A stretch of DNA of 64,000 nucleotides from Yersinia artesiana (lineage in GTDB: Bacteria > Pseudomonadota > Gammaproteobacteria > Enterobacterales > Enterobacteriaceae), in contig NZ_CACVAD010000021.1 in assembly GCF_902726545.1 (NCBI RefSeq), positions 21,271 to 85,270 on the forward strand, given 5' to 3'. Shown here one piece after another: positions 1 through 11,713 of the stretch; position 1 is the first letter of the stretch; each line of letters starts with the position of its first letter. Under the pieces are notes generated by a model. The model was given only the letters and a program-made list of their open reading frames with translations. It was not told the origin of the DNA and searched no databases. The position numbers were made by a program, and so were the translations under genes.

Positions 1-1
1 A

Positions 2-1361
<1,360 letters not shown>

Positions 1362-1393
1362 TATCTCTCTGATTTGCATATGATAATTATTAG

Positions 1394-1419
1394 ATAGGGC
1401 GATATTGATATCGCCCTAT
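1394..1419 (+). terminator. Hairpin downstream of rraA
   Basis: An 11-bp perfect inverted repeat (1394-1404 pairing with 1409-1419, four-base loop) lies 33 bases after the rraA stop. The following T-run is short, so it is a moderate intrinsic terminator candidate in the convergent rraA-zapB spacer. Confidence 0.6.
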
Positions 1420-1497
1420 TTGCACTTCAAACTCAACGTGGCTATGTGACTAGCGGCTTTCAACAACGCGTTGGTGATGCTTTAAGCCAACTGGCAC

Positions 1498-1737
1498 TCA
1501 GACTTCTTCCATCTTTCCCAACAGTGCCCGCAGACGATCCTGCCACACATGCTGTTCTTGTTTCAGTTGCTCATTTTCGCGCACCAGGGCTTCACGACCA
1601 CCAGCCGCTTCCTGAACTTCTTGAGACAGGGTGTTATTTTTCTCTTTCAGCTCTTCAATTTCCATCTGTAACAAAGTGATGGTATCAATCGCCTGCTGAA
1701 CTTTAACTTCCAATTTCTCAAATACTTCAAATGACAT
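1498..1737 (-). CDS. zapB: Cell division protein ZapB
   Basis: Cytoplasmic coiled-coil protein of the Z-ring that binds ZapA and links the ring to MatP at the chromosome terminus. The 79 residues are almost entirely heptad-like ([19 protein letters not shown], then E/Q/K/L-rich), matching the usual ZapB length. It is convergent with rraA. A long spacer of nearly 600 bases separates its start from glpF, so zapB must use its own promoter there. Confidence 0.95.
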   Translation of the reverse strand: MSFEVFEKLEVKVQQAIDTITLLQMEIEELKEKNNTLSQEVQEAAGGREALVRENEQLKQEQHVWQDRLRALLGKMEEV

Positions 1738-2193
1738 TCTTCGGTCCCCTTATGAGTCGCAAGGCGTACATCTCTTGATCGCAGTCATCATTGTTAACTT
1801 CAGTTGCCACATAAGTGGGAGCAACTATCGATAAATGAAACTGCTGTGAATACTTATTTATCGCGCTATATATCCATCAAACGAGTGCAGCACGCACTCT
1901 ATTTTAGGTGTCCCATCGCCCAGGCGAAGCAGCTTGATAAAACGATGGTCTTGTAAAGCGCCGCCCTTGTAAAGCGATTGTATGTAGCCAGTCCCCCCCT
2001 GTCTAGCGCCATGCCGGTACAAACCACACTCTGTTGCAATTTCATGTCAGGAACCATCAGTAAAAACTGAAAAACCTCTACGACCAATCCTGTAAAGTTA
2101 TACATGCGCTTAACAACTGGAGATAAAAGTACTGGTCTGATCACACTTTCAAAGTCCTTTAACAGCCGTGAATAACGCGAAATCGCTCATTTT

Positions 2194-2209
2194 TATGACG
2201 TACCACACA
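2194..2209 (+). promoter_or_regulatory. CRP-like site upstream of glpF
   Basis: TATGA-N6-ACACA approximates the TGTGA-N6-TCACA consensus of CRP. It lies about 120 bases before the glpF start and just upstream of the GlpR-like palindrome. glpFK is cAMP-CRP activated in E. coli, so the location makes sense; the match itself is imperfect. Confidence 0.4.
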
Positions 2210-2234
2210 CATTTTGATTTCGCTATTTCTCGTT

Positions 2235-2254
2235 TGTGCTCGTTAACGATAAAT
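2235..2254 (+). promoter_or_regulatory. GlpR operator-like palindrome
   Basis: The core tcgttaacga (2240-2249) is a perfect palindrome and the flanks partly extend the symmetry, resembling the GlpR operator (TTCGWT-AWCGAA type). It lies about 80 bases upstream of glpF, where glycerol-3-phosphate-relieved repression of glpFK is expected. Other degenerate TTCG half-sites occur just upstream. Confidence 0.5.
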
Positions 2255-2330
2255 TTACATCAACCCTTTTATAATTCGAAGGGTAAAAATAAGAAATACC
2301 CTATAAATCTCTGTCTCTAGGACATCTACT

Positions 2331-3179
2331 ATGAGCCAAACCGCTAGTTCGACCTTGAAGGGCCAATGTATCGCGGAGTTTCTCGGTACTGCTCTACTCA
2401 TCTTTTTTGGTGTGGGCTGTGTCGCTGCATTAAAGTTGGCTGGGGCCAGTTTTGGGCAGTGGGAAATTAGTATTATTTGGGGCCTGGGTGTTGCCATGGC
2501 CATCTATTTAACCGCAGCCATTTCAGGCGCACATCTTAATCCGGCAGTCACCATTGCATTGTGGTTATTTGCCTGCTTCGATCGCCGCAAAGTTCTCCCT
2601 TACATTGTGGCGCAAATTGCCGGTGCATTTTGTGCCGCGGCCTTAGTGTTCGGCCTCTACTACAATCTGTTTATCGATTTCGAACAAACTCATCAGATAG
2701 CACGCGGCAGTGTTGAAAGCCTGGATCAGGCTGGCATCTTCTCGACTTATCCCAATCCACACATTTCTGTTTTCCAGGCTTTCCTGGTTGAAACTGTTAT
2801 TACCGCAATTTTGATGTGTCTGATCCTGGCGCTGACTGATGATGGCAACGGCATTCCACGTGGCCCATTGGCGCCATTGTTGATTGGTATTTTGATTGCC
2901 GTTATCGGCGCTTCTATGGGGCCACTGACTGGGTTCGCATTAAACCCGGCTCGTGATTTTGGTCCAAAGCTATTTGCTTATTTTGCAGGCTGGGGCGAAA
3001 TCGCCTTCACTGGCGGACGTGATATTCCTTACTTCCTAGTACCCATCTTTGGGCCTATCGTCGGCGCATTGGTCGGTGCATTCGGTTATCGCGCCCTGAT
3101 TGGTCGCCATTTGCCATGCGATGTGTGTGTCGCTGACGATGAAGAAACCACGGTTACGACCACAGAACGCAAAGCGTAA
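2331..3179 (+). CDS. glpF: Glycerol facilitator GlpF (aquaglyceroporin)
   Basis: MIP-family channel of the inner membrane for glycerol diffusion. It has 282 residues (E. coli 281). Both NPA boxes are present: SGAHLNPAVT with Asn70 and GFALNPARDFGP with Asn205; the Asp/Arg after the second NPA is typical of glycerol-selective members. Six hydrophobic helices plus two half-helices can be traced. It is first in glpF-glpK-(glpX), with GlpK phosphorylating the incoming glycerol. The upstream GlpR-like and CRP-like sites suggest classical glp control. Confidence 0.97.
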   Translation: MSQTASSTLKGQCIAEFLGTALLIFFGVGCVAALKLAGASFGQWEISIIWGLGVAMAIYLTAAISGAHLNPAVTIALWLFACFDRRKVLPYIVAQIAGAFCAAALVFGLYYNLFIDFEQTHQIARGSVESLDQAGIFSTYPNPHISVFQAFLVETVITAILMCLILALTDDGNGIPRGPLAPLLIGILIAVIGASMGPLTGFALNPARDFGPKLFAYFAGWGEIAFTGGRDIPYFLVPIFGPIVGALVGAFGYRALIGRHLPCDVCVADDEETTVTTTERKA

Positions 3180-3186
3180 ATAATAG

Positions 3187-4779
<1,593 letters not shown>

Positions 4780-4820
4780 CGGCCCGCCGGCTTTAAGCTA
4801 AAAATGTTTTATGCAATCGA

Positions 4821-4852
4821 CGCCCCATCACTCCCCCTGATGGGGCGTTTTT
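4821..4852 (+). terminator. Intrinsic terminator of glpFK
   Basis: Ten-base perfect stem (4821-4830 with 4838-4847), seven-base loop, and five T's. It ends the glpFK transcript before glpX, so glpX probably also has its own promoter in the 4852-4960 stretch. Confidence 0.85.
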
Positions 4853-4961
4853 ATGGTGAAAAAAAACACCACATCAAAAGACACGCTTGCGGCTTCACGT
4901 CACAAAAGTGGTAGAATTCCGGCTTCCATTCTTCTATACCACCTCAATTAACAGGTTAATG

Positions 4962-5972
4962 ATGAAACGTGAATTAGCCATCGAGTTTTCCCGTGTCACC
5001 GAAGCTGCCGCGCTGGCAGGTTATAAGTGGCTGGGTCGGGGCGATAAAAATGCTGCCGACGGTGCTGCTGTAAAAGCCATGCGTATTATGCTCAATCAGG
5101 TCAATATTGATGGGCAGATTGTTATCGGCGAAGGTGAAATCGATGAAGCTCCAATGCTGTATATCGGCGAAAATGTCGGCACAGGCCAAGGCGATGCGGT
5201 TGATATCGCGGTAGATCCCATTGAAGGCACCCGTATGACTGCAATGGGTCAGGCTAATGCACTGGCGGTGCTGGCGGTGGGAGATAAAGGCACATTTTTA
5301 CACGCGCCAGATATGTATATGGAAAAACTGGTGGTTGGCCCCGGAGCGAAAGGCGCTATCGACCTTAACCTGCCGCTGGAACTCAACTTACGTAATGTAG
5401 CCATCAAGCTGAATAAGCCACTGACCGATTTAACGGTTATTACGCTCGCTAAACCGCGCCATGACGGCATCATCGCCGAAATGCAGCAACTGGGTGTCAA
5501 AGTGTTCGCTATCCCCGATGGCGATGTTGCGGCTTCCATTTTGACCTGCATGCCAGAAAGTGAAGTGGATGTGATGTACTGCATCGGCGGAGCACCTGAA
5601 GGCGTGATTTCTGCTGCGGTCATCCGCGCCCTGGATGGTGATATGCAAGGCCGTTTGCTACCTCGTCATCAAGTAAAAGGTGATAACGAAGATAACCGCC
5701 GCATTGGTGAAGAAGAACTGGTGCGCTGCAAATCAATGGGTATTGAGGCAGGTAAAGTGCTGTTACTGGGTGATATGGCCCGTAATGATAATGTGATTTT
5801 CTCTGCCACCGGCATTACCAAAGGTGATCTGCTGGAAGGCATTTATCGCAAAGGGAACATGGCAACCACCGAGACACTGCTGATTCGCGGTAAATCCCGC
5901 ACTATCCGCCGTATCCGTTCCACCCATTTCCTTGATCGCAAAGATCCGGCGCTGCATGAATTCTTGCTGTAA
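4962..5972 (+). CDS. glpX: Fructose-1,6-bisphosphatase class II
   Basis: Hydrolyses fructose-1,6-bisphosphate to fructose-6-phosphate in gluconeogenesis from glycerol. With the second of two tandem ATG codons (4959, 4962) the protein has 336 residues, exactly the E. coli GlpX length, starting MKRELAIEF. The metal-binding segments VIGEGEIDEAPMLYIGE and DPIEGTR of the Li-sensitive phosphatase fold are present, as is IGGAPEGV. It follows the glpFK terminator and ends in a spacer shared with convergent emrD that carries a palindromic repeat. A longer in-frame start at 4887 has no homology support. Confidence 0.96.
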   Translation: MKRELAIEFSRVTEAAALAGYKWLGRGDKNAADGAAVKAMRIMLNQVNIDGQIVIGEGEIDEAPMLYIGENVGTGQGDAVDIAVDPIEGTRMTAMGQANALAVLAVGDKGTFLHAPDMYMEKLVVGPGAKGAIDLNLPLELNLRNVAIKLNKPLTDLTVITLAKPRHDGIIAEMQQLGVKVFAIPDGDVAASILTCMPESEVDVMYCIGGAPEGVISAAVIRALDGDMQGRLLPRHQVKGDNEDNRRIGEEELVRCKSMGIEAGKVLLLGDMARNDNVIFSATGITKGDLLEGIYRKGNMATTETLLIRGKSRTIRRIRSTHFLDRKDPALHEFLL

Positions 5973-6030
5973 TTAGTCTCACGAATTCTTTAGCAAAAAA
6001 TTAAAATGGTGGCGGCTGATAAAGTTAAAC

Positions 6031-6102
6031 GAAGGGGAAGCGTGCCGTTGGGGTCGTAGCGATGCCAGTCGCCGGAGCGCCCATCGGTGCGTTAACCCCT
6101 TC
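6031..6102. repeat. Palindromic intergenic repeat, copy A
   Basis: A 72-bp element in the convergent glpX-emrD spacer. It starts with gaagggg and ends with ccccttc, and has internal GC-rich hairpins. It aligns over its whole length with the reverse complement of 8410-8483; the terminal arms differ there but still pair, which suggests selection for the folded form. Probably a REP-like or miniature element acting as a bidirectional 3'-end structure. Confidence 0.7.
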
Positions 6103-6124
6103 GCTCACAAGAATCTCTTCGTAG

Positions 6125-7309
6125 TTAAACCCGATGTTCTTGCGGTTGCATCCGGTGAGATAACGGCCACCAGCACAGCAAAATCAAGACTGCCATAGCA
6201 AACATCAGCAGCCCCAGGCTGAATTGCCCGGTTTGCGGCAACATGGCTGATAACCAGGTCGCCAGACCTGAACCGACATTCTGTAACCCGCCGACCAAAG
6301 CCCCCGCCGCACCGGCCAGATAAGGGAATGGCTCCATCGCCCCTGTCGTGGCAAGCGGGAATAACATCCCAGCACCAAAGAAGAACAGCGCCGCCGGTAT
6401 CACCAGCGTCCAAATATTCATAACGCCAAACCAGCCAGGTATCCACATCATCAAGCCCGCCAGCAGACAACTGATCACTGAATGCCACATCAGGTTATGG
6501 AAAGTTTTACCATCGCGACCGGCATACCATGCACCAAAGAATGCGGCAGGAATGGGCAGGATAAATAGGATACTGACCGTCACCCCGCTCAACCCCAGCA
6601 CACCGCCCATCAACACACCGGCACTGGCCTCAAACACTGCAATTCCCGCCAATGCTCCAATCAGCATCACCAAGTAACAGCTAAAGGCGCGATCTGATAA
6701 TAATAAGCGGAAGCTGGCCAGCATGCGCCGCTTCTCAGTTTGCTGCGGACGAGTTTCTGGCAACCAACGAAACATGCAAAATGCCACGCCACCACATAAA
6801 AAGAGCAGAAAAGCATAGCATGCACGCCAGCCAAACAGGCTTGCCAGCACCCCACCGATGACCGGAGCCATGAGCGGGCTGACCAAAATTCCCATGTTCA
6901 GCATACTGTTAGCGTAACGCAGTGCGGTGCCAGCATATAAATCTCGCGGCATGGTTCGTGCCATCACACCTGCGACACCCGTCCCCATACCTTGCAAAGC
7001 ACTGGCCGCGACTAACAAGGACAAACTATTTGCCAGCCAGGCTCCTAATGCGCCCAACATAAATATCATCATGCCCGCCAATATGACTGGCCGACGCCCA
7101 ATCCGGTCAGATAGTGGGCCATAAATCAGTTGCGAGAAGCCATAGGTTAATAAATAGGCCGCCATCACGCGCTGTACAGTGCCGGGACGCACCGAAAGGT
7201 CGCGGGCGATATCCGCGACAACAGGAACGTAAATGGTTTGTGCCATTTGACCGACTGCAACTAACAGAATCAACATCACCAGCAGGTGGAAATTTTCTAT
7301 TTTTCTCAT
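6125..7309 (-). CDS. emrD: Multidrug efflux MFS transporter EmrD
   Basis: Twelve-helix major-facilitator drug/H+ antiporter of the DHA1 group; E. coli EmrD exports amphipathic uncouplers such as CCCP. The 394 residues match E. coli EmrD in length. The N-terminal helix has VAVGQMAQTIYVPVVADIA, and the motif A loop between helices 2 and 3 reads YGPLSDRIGRRPVIL. It is convergent with glpX and divergent from fpr. The 336-base emrD-fpr spacer carries a 21-bp-spaced direct repeat that may be an operator. Confidence 0.93.
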   Translation of the reverse strand: MRKIENFHLLVMLILLVAVGQMAQTIYVPVVADIARDLSVRPGTVQRVMAAYLLTYGFSQLIYGPLSDRIGRRPVILAGMMIFMLGALGAWLANSLSLLVAASALQGMGTGVAGVMARTMPRDLYAGTALRYANSMLNMGILVSPLMAPVIGGVLASLFGWRACYAFLLFLCGGVAFCMFRWLPETRPQQTEKRRMLASFRLLLSDRAFSCYLVMLIGALAGIAVFEASAGVLMGGVLGLSGVTVSILFILPIPAAFFGAWYAGRDGKTFHNLMWHSVISCLLAGLMMWIPGWFGVMNIWTLVIPAALFFFGAGMLFPLATTGAMEPFPYLAGAAGALVGGLQNVGSGLATWLSAMLPQTGQFSLGLLMFAMAVLILLCWWPLSHRMQPQEHRV

Positions 7310-7646
7310 AATCTTAACTAATTGTTAGCCGGACTTCGTGTCACATATACCTGGCAGCGAAAACCATATTTTGCGACACACCTCACTATTTTTGCGACAC
7401 CACTTACTGGGCGCATAAGCTAACAAATTCAGATTTTTTAGCGAGCCAGCACGACATATTGCCAAATAGCCAACTGGCAGATAAAAACACCATTGTCGTA
7501 AAGTTAACTGTCCATATTGCGTGACTACAACAAGTGCGAAGGGTGTCACACGTAATCGATAATACTTTTCAACCAAATGACCTAAAATATCGCCTGCGCT
7601 TTAGGTACTACTTTCGATAAGTATTTGAATAAAGGGAATCATAATT
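7310..7646. promoter_or_regulatory. Divergent emrD-fpr promoter region with direct repeat
   Basis: The sequence ttttgcgacac occurs at 7369-7379 and 7390-7400, exactly 21 bp apart (two helical turns), and gtgtcac words recur at both ends of the spacer. In E. coli fpr is activated by SoxS; a clear SoxS box could not be identified here. An 83-codon minus-strand open frame at 7325-7576 shows no domain and is probably chance. Confidence 0.45.
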
Positions 7647-8393
7647 ATGGCTGAATGGGTTAGTGGCAAAATTACTCACATTGAACACTGGACGGACGCG
7701 TTGTTCAGTATTCGGGTCAATGCGCCAATTGACCCCTTTACTGCCGGTCAATTTGCCAAGCTGGCATTAGATATTGACGGCGAGCGGGTACAGCGGGCCT
7801 ATTCCTACGTCAATGCGCCAAGTGACAAGAATCTGGAGTTCTATCTGGTCACCGTGCCAGAGGGGAAACTCAGCCCACGACTTGACCAACTGGCAGTGGG
7901 TGGCGAAGTGATGGTGACCAAGCAAGCGGCGGGCTTCTTTGTGTTGGAAGAAATTCCGGATTGCGACACGTTATGGATGCTGGCAACCGGCACGGCCATT
8001 GGCCCGTATCTGTCTATTTTGCAGGAAGGGCGCGATTTGGAGCGCTTTAAAAATCTGGTACTGGTTCATGCTGCTCGCTTTGCCCGCGATTTTAGTTATC
8101 TGCCGCTAATGCAACAGCTTGAGCAGCGCTATAACGGCAAATTGCGTATCCAGACGGTTGTCAGCCGTGAAGAATCCCCAGGGTCATTGACCGGCAGAGT
8201 CCCCGCACTGATTGAAAATGGCTCACTGGAAGCGGCAGTCGGCTTGAAAATTGATGCGGAAGATAGCCATGTCATGCTGTGCGGTAACCCGCAAATGGTA
8301 CGTGATACTCAGCAAATGCTGAAAGAACAGCGCGGGATGCGTAAACATTTACGCCGTAAACCGGGGCACATGACCAGCGAACAATATTGGTAA
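7647..8393 (+). CDS. fpr: Ferredoxin/flavodoxin-NADP+ reductase
   Basis: FAD enzyme passing electrons between NADPH and ferredoxin or flavodoxin, used for Fe-S repair, methionine synthase and radical-SAM enzymes. The 248 residues equal the E. coli Fpr length. The FAD-binding motif RAYSYVNAP, the nucleotide-binding glycine region LATGTAIGPYLSIL and the C-terminal NADP half with VMLCGNPQMV are visible. A good ribosome-binding site (aaaggg) precedes the ATG. It stands alone between divergent emrD and the convergent DUF805 gene. Confidence 0.96.
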   Translation: MAEWVSGKITHIEHWTDALFSIRVNAPIDPFTAGQFAKLALDIDGERVQRAYSYVNAPSDKNLEFYLVTVPEGKLSPRLDQLAVGGEVMVTKQAAGFFVLEEIPDCDTLWMLATGTAIGPYLSILQEGRDLERFKNLVLVHAARFARDFSYLPLMQQLEQRYNGKLRIQTVVSREESPGSLTGRVPALIENGSLEAAVGLKIDAEDSHVMLCGNPQMVRDTQQMLKEQRGMRKHLRRKPGHMTSEQYW

Positions 8394-8409
8394 CCAGAAG
8401 CACCGTGGG

Positions 8410-8483
8410 CCAAGGGTTGACCACGCCGAGGGGCACTCCGACGGCTTACGCCGTTACGACCCCTGCGGCATGTTTCCCCTTGG
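8410..8483. repeat. Palindromic intergenic repeat, copy B (inverted relative to copy A)
   Basis: A 74-bp element between convergent fpr and the DUF805 gene. Terminal arms ccaaggg and cccttgg pair; in copy A at 6031-6102 the arms read gaagggg and ccccttc, so bases have changed on both sides and pairing is kept. The interior shares long identical runs such as ggggtcgta (on the complementary strand) with copy A. Confidence 0.7.
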
Positions 8484-8510
8484 TTTAATTTAGCTAACAT
8501 CGTGAAGATG

Positions 8511-8948
8511 TTACTGTGATTTTTCAGCCAAAAACTTCACCGGCACGGCCTCTGGGCCAAAGCGGTTTTCCCCCTCAGTGCCAAGAAATGCGCCACAGTC
8601 GATAAGCATCATGACCATAATAAGTGTGGGAATAAATCGCCCGACACCCCATTGCCAGATCGGCGCGAGCATCTGCCAGTTACCGGCCATCAGCATCCAT
8701 GCCAGTACCACCAATAATGCCCACCAACCGGCTTTATTGCGGTCATGTAGCCGTTTAACCACCACTGCCGCCGTGGGCCACAGTAAAAATACGATAGCAA
8801 AAGCGGCGGTTTGAGTTGACAGCCAATTCTGCCCTGCCAATGTGAAAATAATCAGCATTGCCAATAACCACAGCCCAATCCAGATCCAAAAATCACGCCG
8901 CCCGATACGGCCTTTCAACGAGAAACACCACTGCTGTATTGTCATCAA
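8511..8948 (-). CDS. yiiR: DUF805 family membrane protein (YiiR-like)
   Basis: 145-residue inner-membrane protein of unknown role. It begins with the typical DUF805 N-terminus, WCFSLKGRIGRRDFWIW, followed by four hydrophobic segments and the conserved VVKRLHDRNKAGWW motif between helices. E. coli yiiR lies at the same place next to fpr and yiiQ, which supports the name. Two adjacent ATG codons (8948 and 8945) are possible starts. Function is not known for the family. Confidence 0.85.
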   Translation of the reverse strand: MMTIQQWCFSLKGRIGRRDFWIWIGLWLLAMLIIFTLAGQNWLSTQTAAFAIVFLLWPTAAVVVKRLHDRNKAGWWALLVVLAWMLMAGNWQMLAPIWQWGVGRFIPTLIMVMMLIDCGAFLGTEGENRFGPEAVPVKFLAEKSQ

Positions 8949-9103
8949 TAACTCGACCCATTTAACTGATATAACCTAAAGTTGATATGTTCGATAGAGT
9001 AACCCAACGCTGCAACTAACCTATAATCTTTGCAGTGAATTTTGACAATCACCACCAATTACCGTTTTAATTCCCTCCACACACTCTTAACAACGGCGTA
9101 GCC

Positions 9104-9709
9104 ATGAGAAAAGAAATAACCGCAATGCTGACAATACTGCTGCTAATAGCAACGGTTAGCCGCGCTCATGCCGATCCCGACGCTGGCAGTTATCAGCAGG
9201 CTGAAGAGACTCAACCAACGGCACCTTATCTGCTTTCTGGTGCACCAACTTTTGATTTAACCTTGGTGAAATTCCGTGAGCGGTATAATCACGCCAACCC
9301 AACCTTGCCACTCAGTGAGTTTCACGCCATCACGGTCAAAGATGATGCGCCCCCGTTAACACGGGCAGCCAGCAAGATTAATGAAAACCTCTATGCTTCC
9401 ACGGCGCTGGAGAGAGGTACGGGTAAGATAAAAACCATACAAATTACTTATTTACCGATCAAAGGCAGTGAAGAAAAAGCCGCCCGATTGGTCGCAGTAA
9501 ATTATATGGCAGCACTAATGCGTCAGTTTGAACCGACGCTCACGCTCGAACAAAGTATCAGTAATGTGCAGCAACTGCTGACCCAGGGCAAAGGATCACC
9601 TTTCTTCGCCCATTCTGTCGGCGCAATTCGCTATGTGGTGGCAGATAATGGCGAAAAAGGGCTTACCTTCGCTGTTGAACCGATTAAGCTGTCACTATCT
9701 GATGCATAA
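9104..9709 (+). CDS. yiiQ: DUF1454 family periplasmic protein YiiQ
   Basis: 201-residue protein with an N-terminal signal peptide (hydrophobic MLTILLLIATVSRAHA, cleavage after A-H-A likely), so probably periplasmic. The rest fits the DUF1454/YiiQ family of unknown function, and the position directly before tpiA is the same as in E. coli. No catalytic motif can be recognised. Confidence 0.85.
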   Translation: MRKEITAMLTILLLIATVSRAHADPDAGSYQQAEETQPTAPYLLSGAPTFDLTLVKFRERYNHANPTLPLSEFHAITVKDDAPPLTRAASKINENLYASTALERGTGKIKTIQITYLPIKGSEEKAARLVAVNYMAALMRQFEPTLTLEQSISNVQQLLTQGKGSPFFAHSVGAIRYVVADNGEKGLTFAVEPIKLSLSDA

Positions 9710-9807
9710 TCTCGCCGCAATTAATGACGAAAAGCAAAGCCATTACCGCTAATCATCTCTATACTGTTGGACAGGTAAACTGCCTGTCGGGCAGTCATTA
9801 TTATTGA

Positions 9808-10605
<798 letters not shown>

Positions 10606-10621
10606 TTTAGGTTTTAAGCTC

Positions 10622-11491
10622 TCAATTAGGCTGGGGCTGATGCTCCGGCCTTTTATTGATATTTTCATGAATTCCTTTCTTATATAAATCAATACCGTCA
10701 GCACCTATCGAGCCAAGAAATTTGCTTATCTGAGCCTCTTGATTGGAAAGCTTCTTTTGATCAGTCGGGTTTAAACGCTTCACCTGTTGGCTGATACTAA
10801 GATCACAGCTTAAATGGGTTTTCTTCTGTGCATCAAAAAAATGAATAAGATTGCTATCTTTAAATTTAATCAGATTACAGGCATGCCCTCGTGTCGCACC
10901 CGGTAGCAACTGCCAACTCGCCGGGCGATGAATCACAATAACGCCATTCAGTTCATCCTCGCGTTTCAATTGCTGTAATATAATAGTCAGCAGTTCATTA
11001 ACAGAGTTAGTGCTATTCACTGGCAGCCCCATTATCCCTTTGACATCTGCACCTCTAAGCTCCGGCATTGCCAGATGTAATACATTGCTCTCGAATGTTT
11101 CTGCAACGGCTGTGGCACAAGAAGCACAGTTAGTTTGTCCAAAACCGTGAATACCAAAAAGTGCAAGCAAAGCAGCCAGAGGCCGCAGTAACAAAGGCGG
11201 CTTACCCTCACGATTTACTGTACCCAACAAATAGTTTGCCAGGTAATTCTCTTTGGTGCCAAAGCAGGAATAGTTGCCAGGTTTTATACCAAAAGAGTCT
11301 TTCTTATTTTCTATGGCCGTGGGCGGTGTATAGGTGGCTAGCTTTTCTAAGTTGTGGGTTTCCGAGTCCACATGCTCATACCTTGCATCTACGCTATGCT
11401 GTGATACAAAGCTCTCGCGGTTTCTTATTAGGTCTGAATTTTCATTTTGTTGAGCCTGTGAGTTCGTATTGATTATATTTTCTGATCTCAT
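10622..11491 (-). CDS. Putative papain-fold cysteine hydrolase/glutamine deamidase-like protein (Tox-PL type), possible effector
   Basis: 289-residue protein with no counterpart at this place in E. coli. The order of motifs suggests a papain-like thiol fold: NCASCATA with Cys122 and Cys125 at a helix start, then RGHACNLIKF with His203, then FFDAQ with Asp220. The 17-residue His-Asp spacing resembles the papain-fold toxin group (Tox-PL, which includes the deamidase domain of Pasteurella multocida toxin). There is no signal peptide and no membrane helix; residues 1-65 are polar, Ser/Asn/Gln-rich and probably disordered, as in type III secreted proteins, and the C-terminus is also polar. A ribosome-binding site (ggggat) precedes the ATG. 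No adjacent immunity gene is seen, which argues for a host-directed effector rather than a bacterial toxin. Function is inference. Confidence 0.65.
   Translation of the reverse strand: MRSENIINTNSQAQQNENSDLIRNRESFVSQHSVDARYEHVDSETHNLEKLATYTPPTAIENKKDSFGIKPGNYSCFGTKENYLANYLLGTVNREGKPPLLLRPLAALLALFGIHGFGQTNCASCATAVAETFESNVLHLAMPELRGADVKGIMGLPVNSTNSVNELLTIILQQLKREDELNGVIVIHRPASWQLLPGATRGHACNLIKFKDSNLIHFFDAQKKTHLSCDLSISQQVKRLNPTDQKKLSNQEAQISKFLGSIGADGIDLYKKGIHENINKRPEHQPQPN
10629..10654 (+). terminator. tpiA terminator overlapping the neighbouring CDS tail
   Basis: Nine-base stem (10629-10637 with 10642-10650, with wobble pairs), four-base loop and four T's, starting 24 bases after the tpiA stop. 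It overlaps the last nine codons of the convergent papain-fold gene. Confidence 0.7.
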
Positions 11492-11642
11492 TCCCTTATC
11501 CCCATTAATTGATAAACCTAATTAACCGAGTTAATTCAATAACGCATTTTTCACTGCGTGGCGAATCGGGGAGTTTTTATCTATAAGAAAGGGGAATATT
11601 GTGAAAATAATTAAATCATGGGCGCTGCTAACAAAACAAAGC

Positions 11643-11666
11643 GCCCGTAAGCATTAACTTACGGGC
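11643..11666 (-). terminator. Terminator of sbp
   Basis: Perfect nine-base stem (11643-11651 with 11658-11666), six-base loop; on the minus strand a T-rich tract (ctttgttttg) follows. It lies about 50 bases after the sbp stop and separates sbp from the papain-fold gene. Confidence 0.8.
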
Positions 11667-11713
11667 ACTGAGTCTACTTCTGCTATCAAATCATTATGTT
11701 ATATTTTCTTGCT

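Larger units (their letters stand above)
1738..2330. other. Long zapB-glpF spacer
   Basis: A 593-base divergent intergenic region. The glpF-proximal part carries a GlpR-like palindrome (2235-2254) and a CRP-like site (2194-2209). In the middle an 11-base direct repeat (cttgtaaagcg at 1950-1960 and 1966-1976) is visible. An 81-codon minus-strand open frame at 1899-2144 has no recognisable domain and looks fortuitous. No RNA gene was recognised. Confidence 0.5.

Noticed and set aside
1899..2144. 81-codon minus-strand open frame in the zapB-glpF spacer
   Set aside because: No recognisable domain, no convincing ribosome-binding site, unusual composition; most likely chance.
7325..7576. 83-codon minus-strand open frame upstream of emrD
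   Set aside because: Covers the divergent promoter region with its direct repeats; translation has no family resemblance.
11601..11657. 18-codon plus-strand frame beginning GTG with a gggg ribosome-binding site, ending in the sbp terminator hairpin
   Set aside because: Looks like a leader peptide at first, but the downstream sequence is antisense to sbp and nothing would be regulated; likely coincidence.
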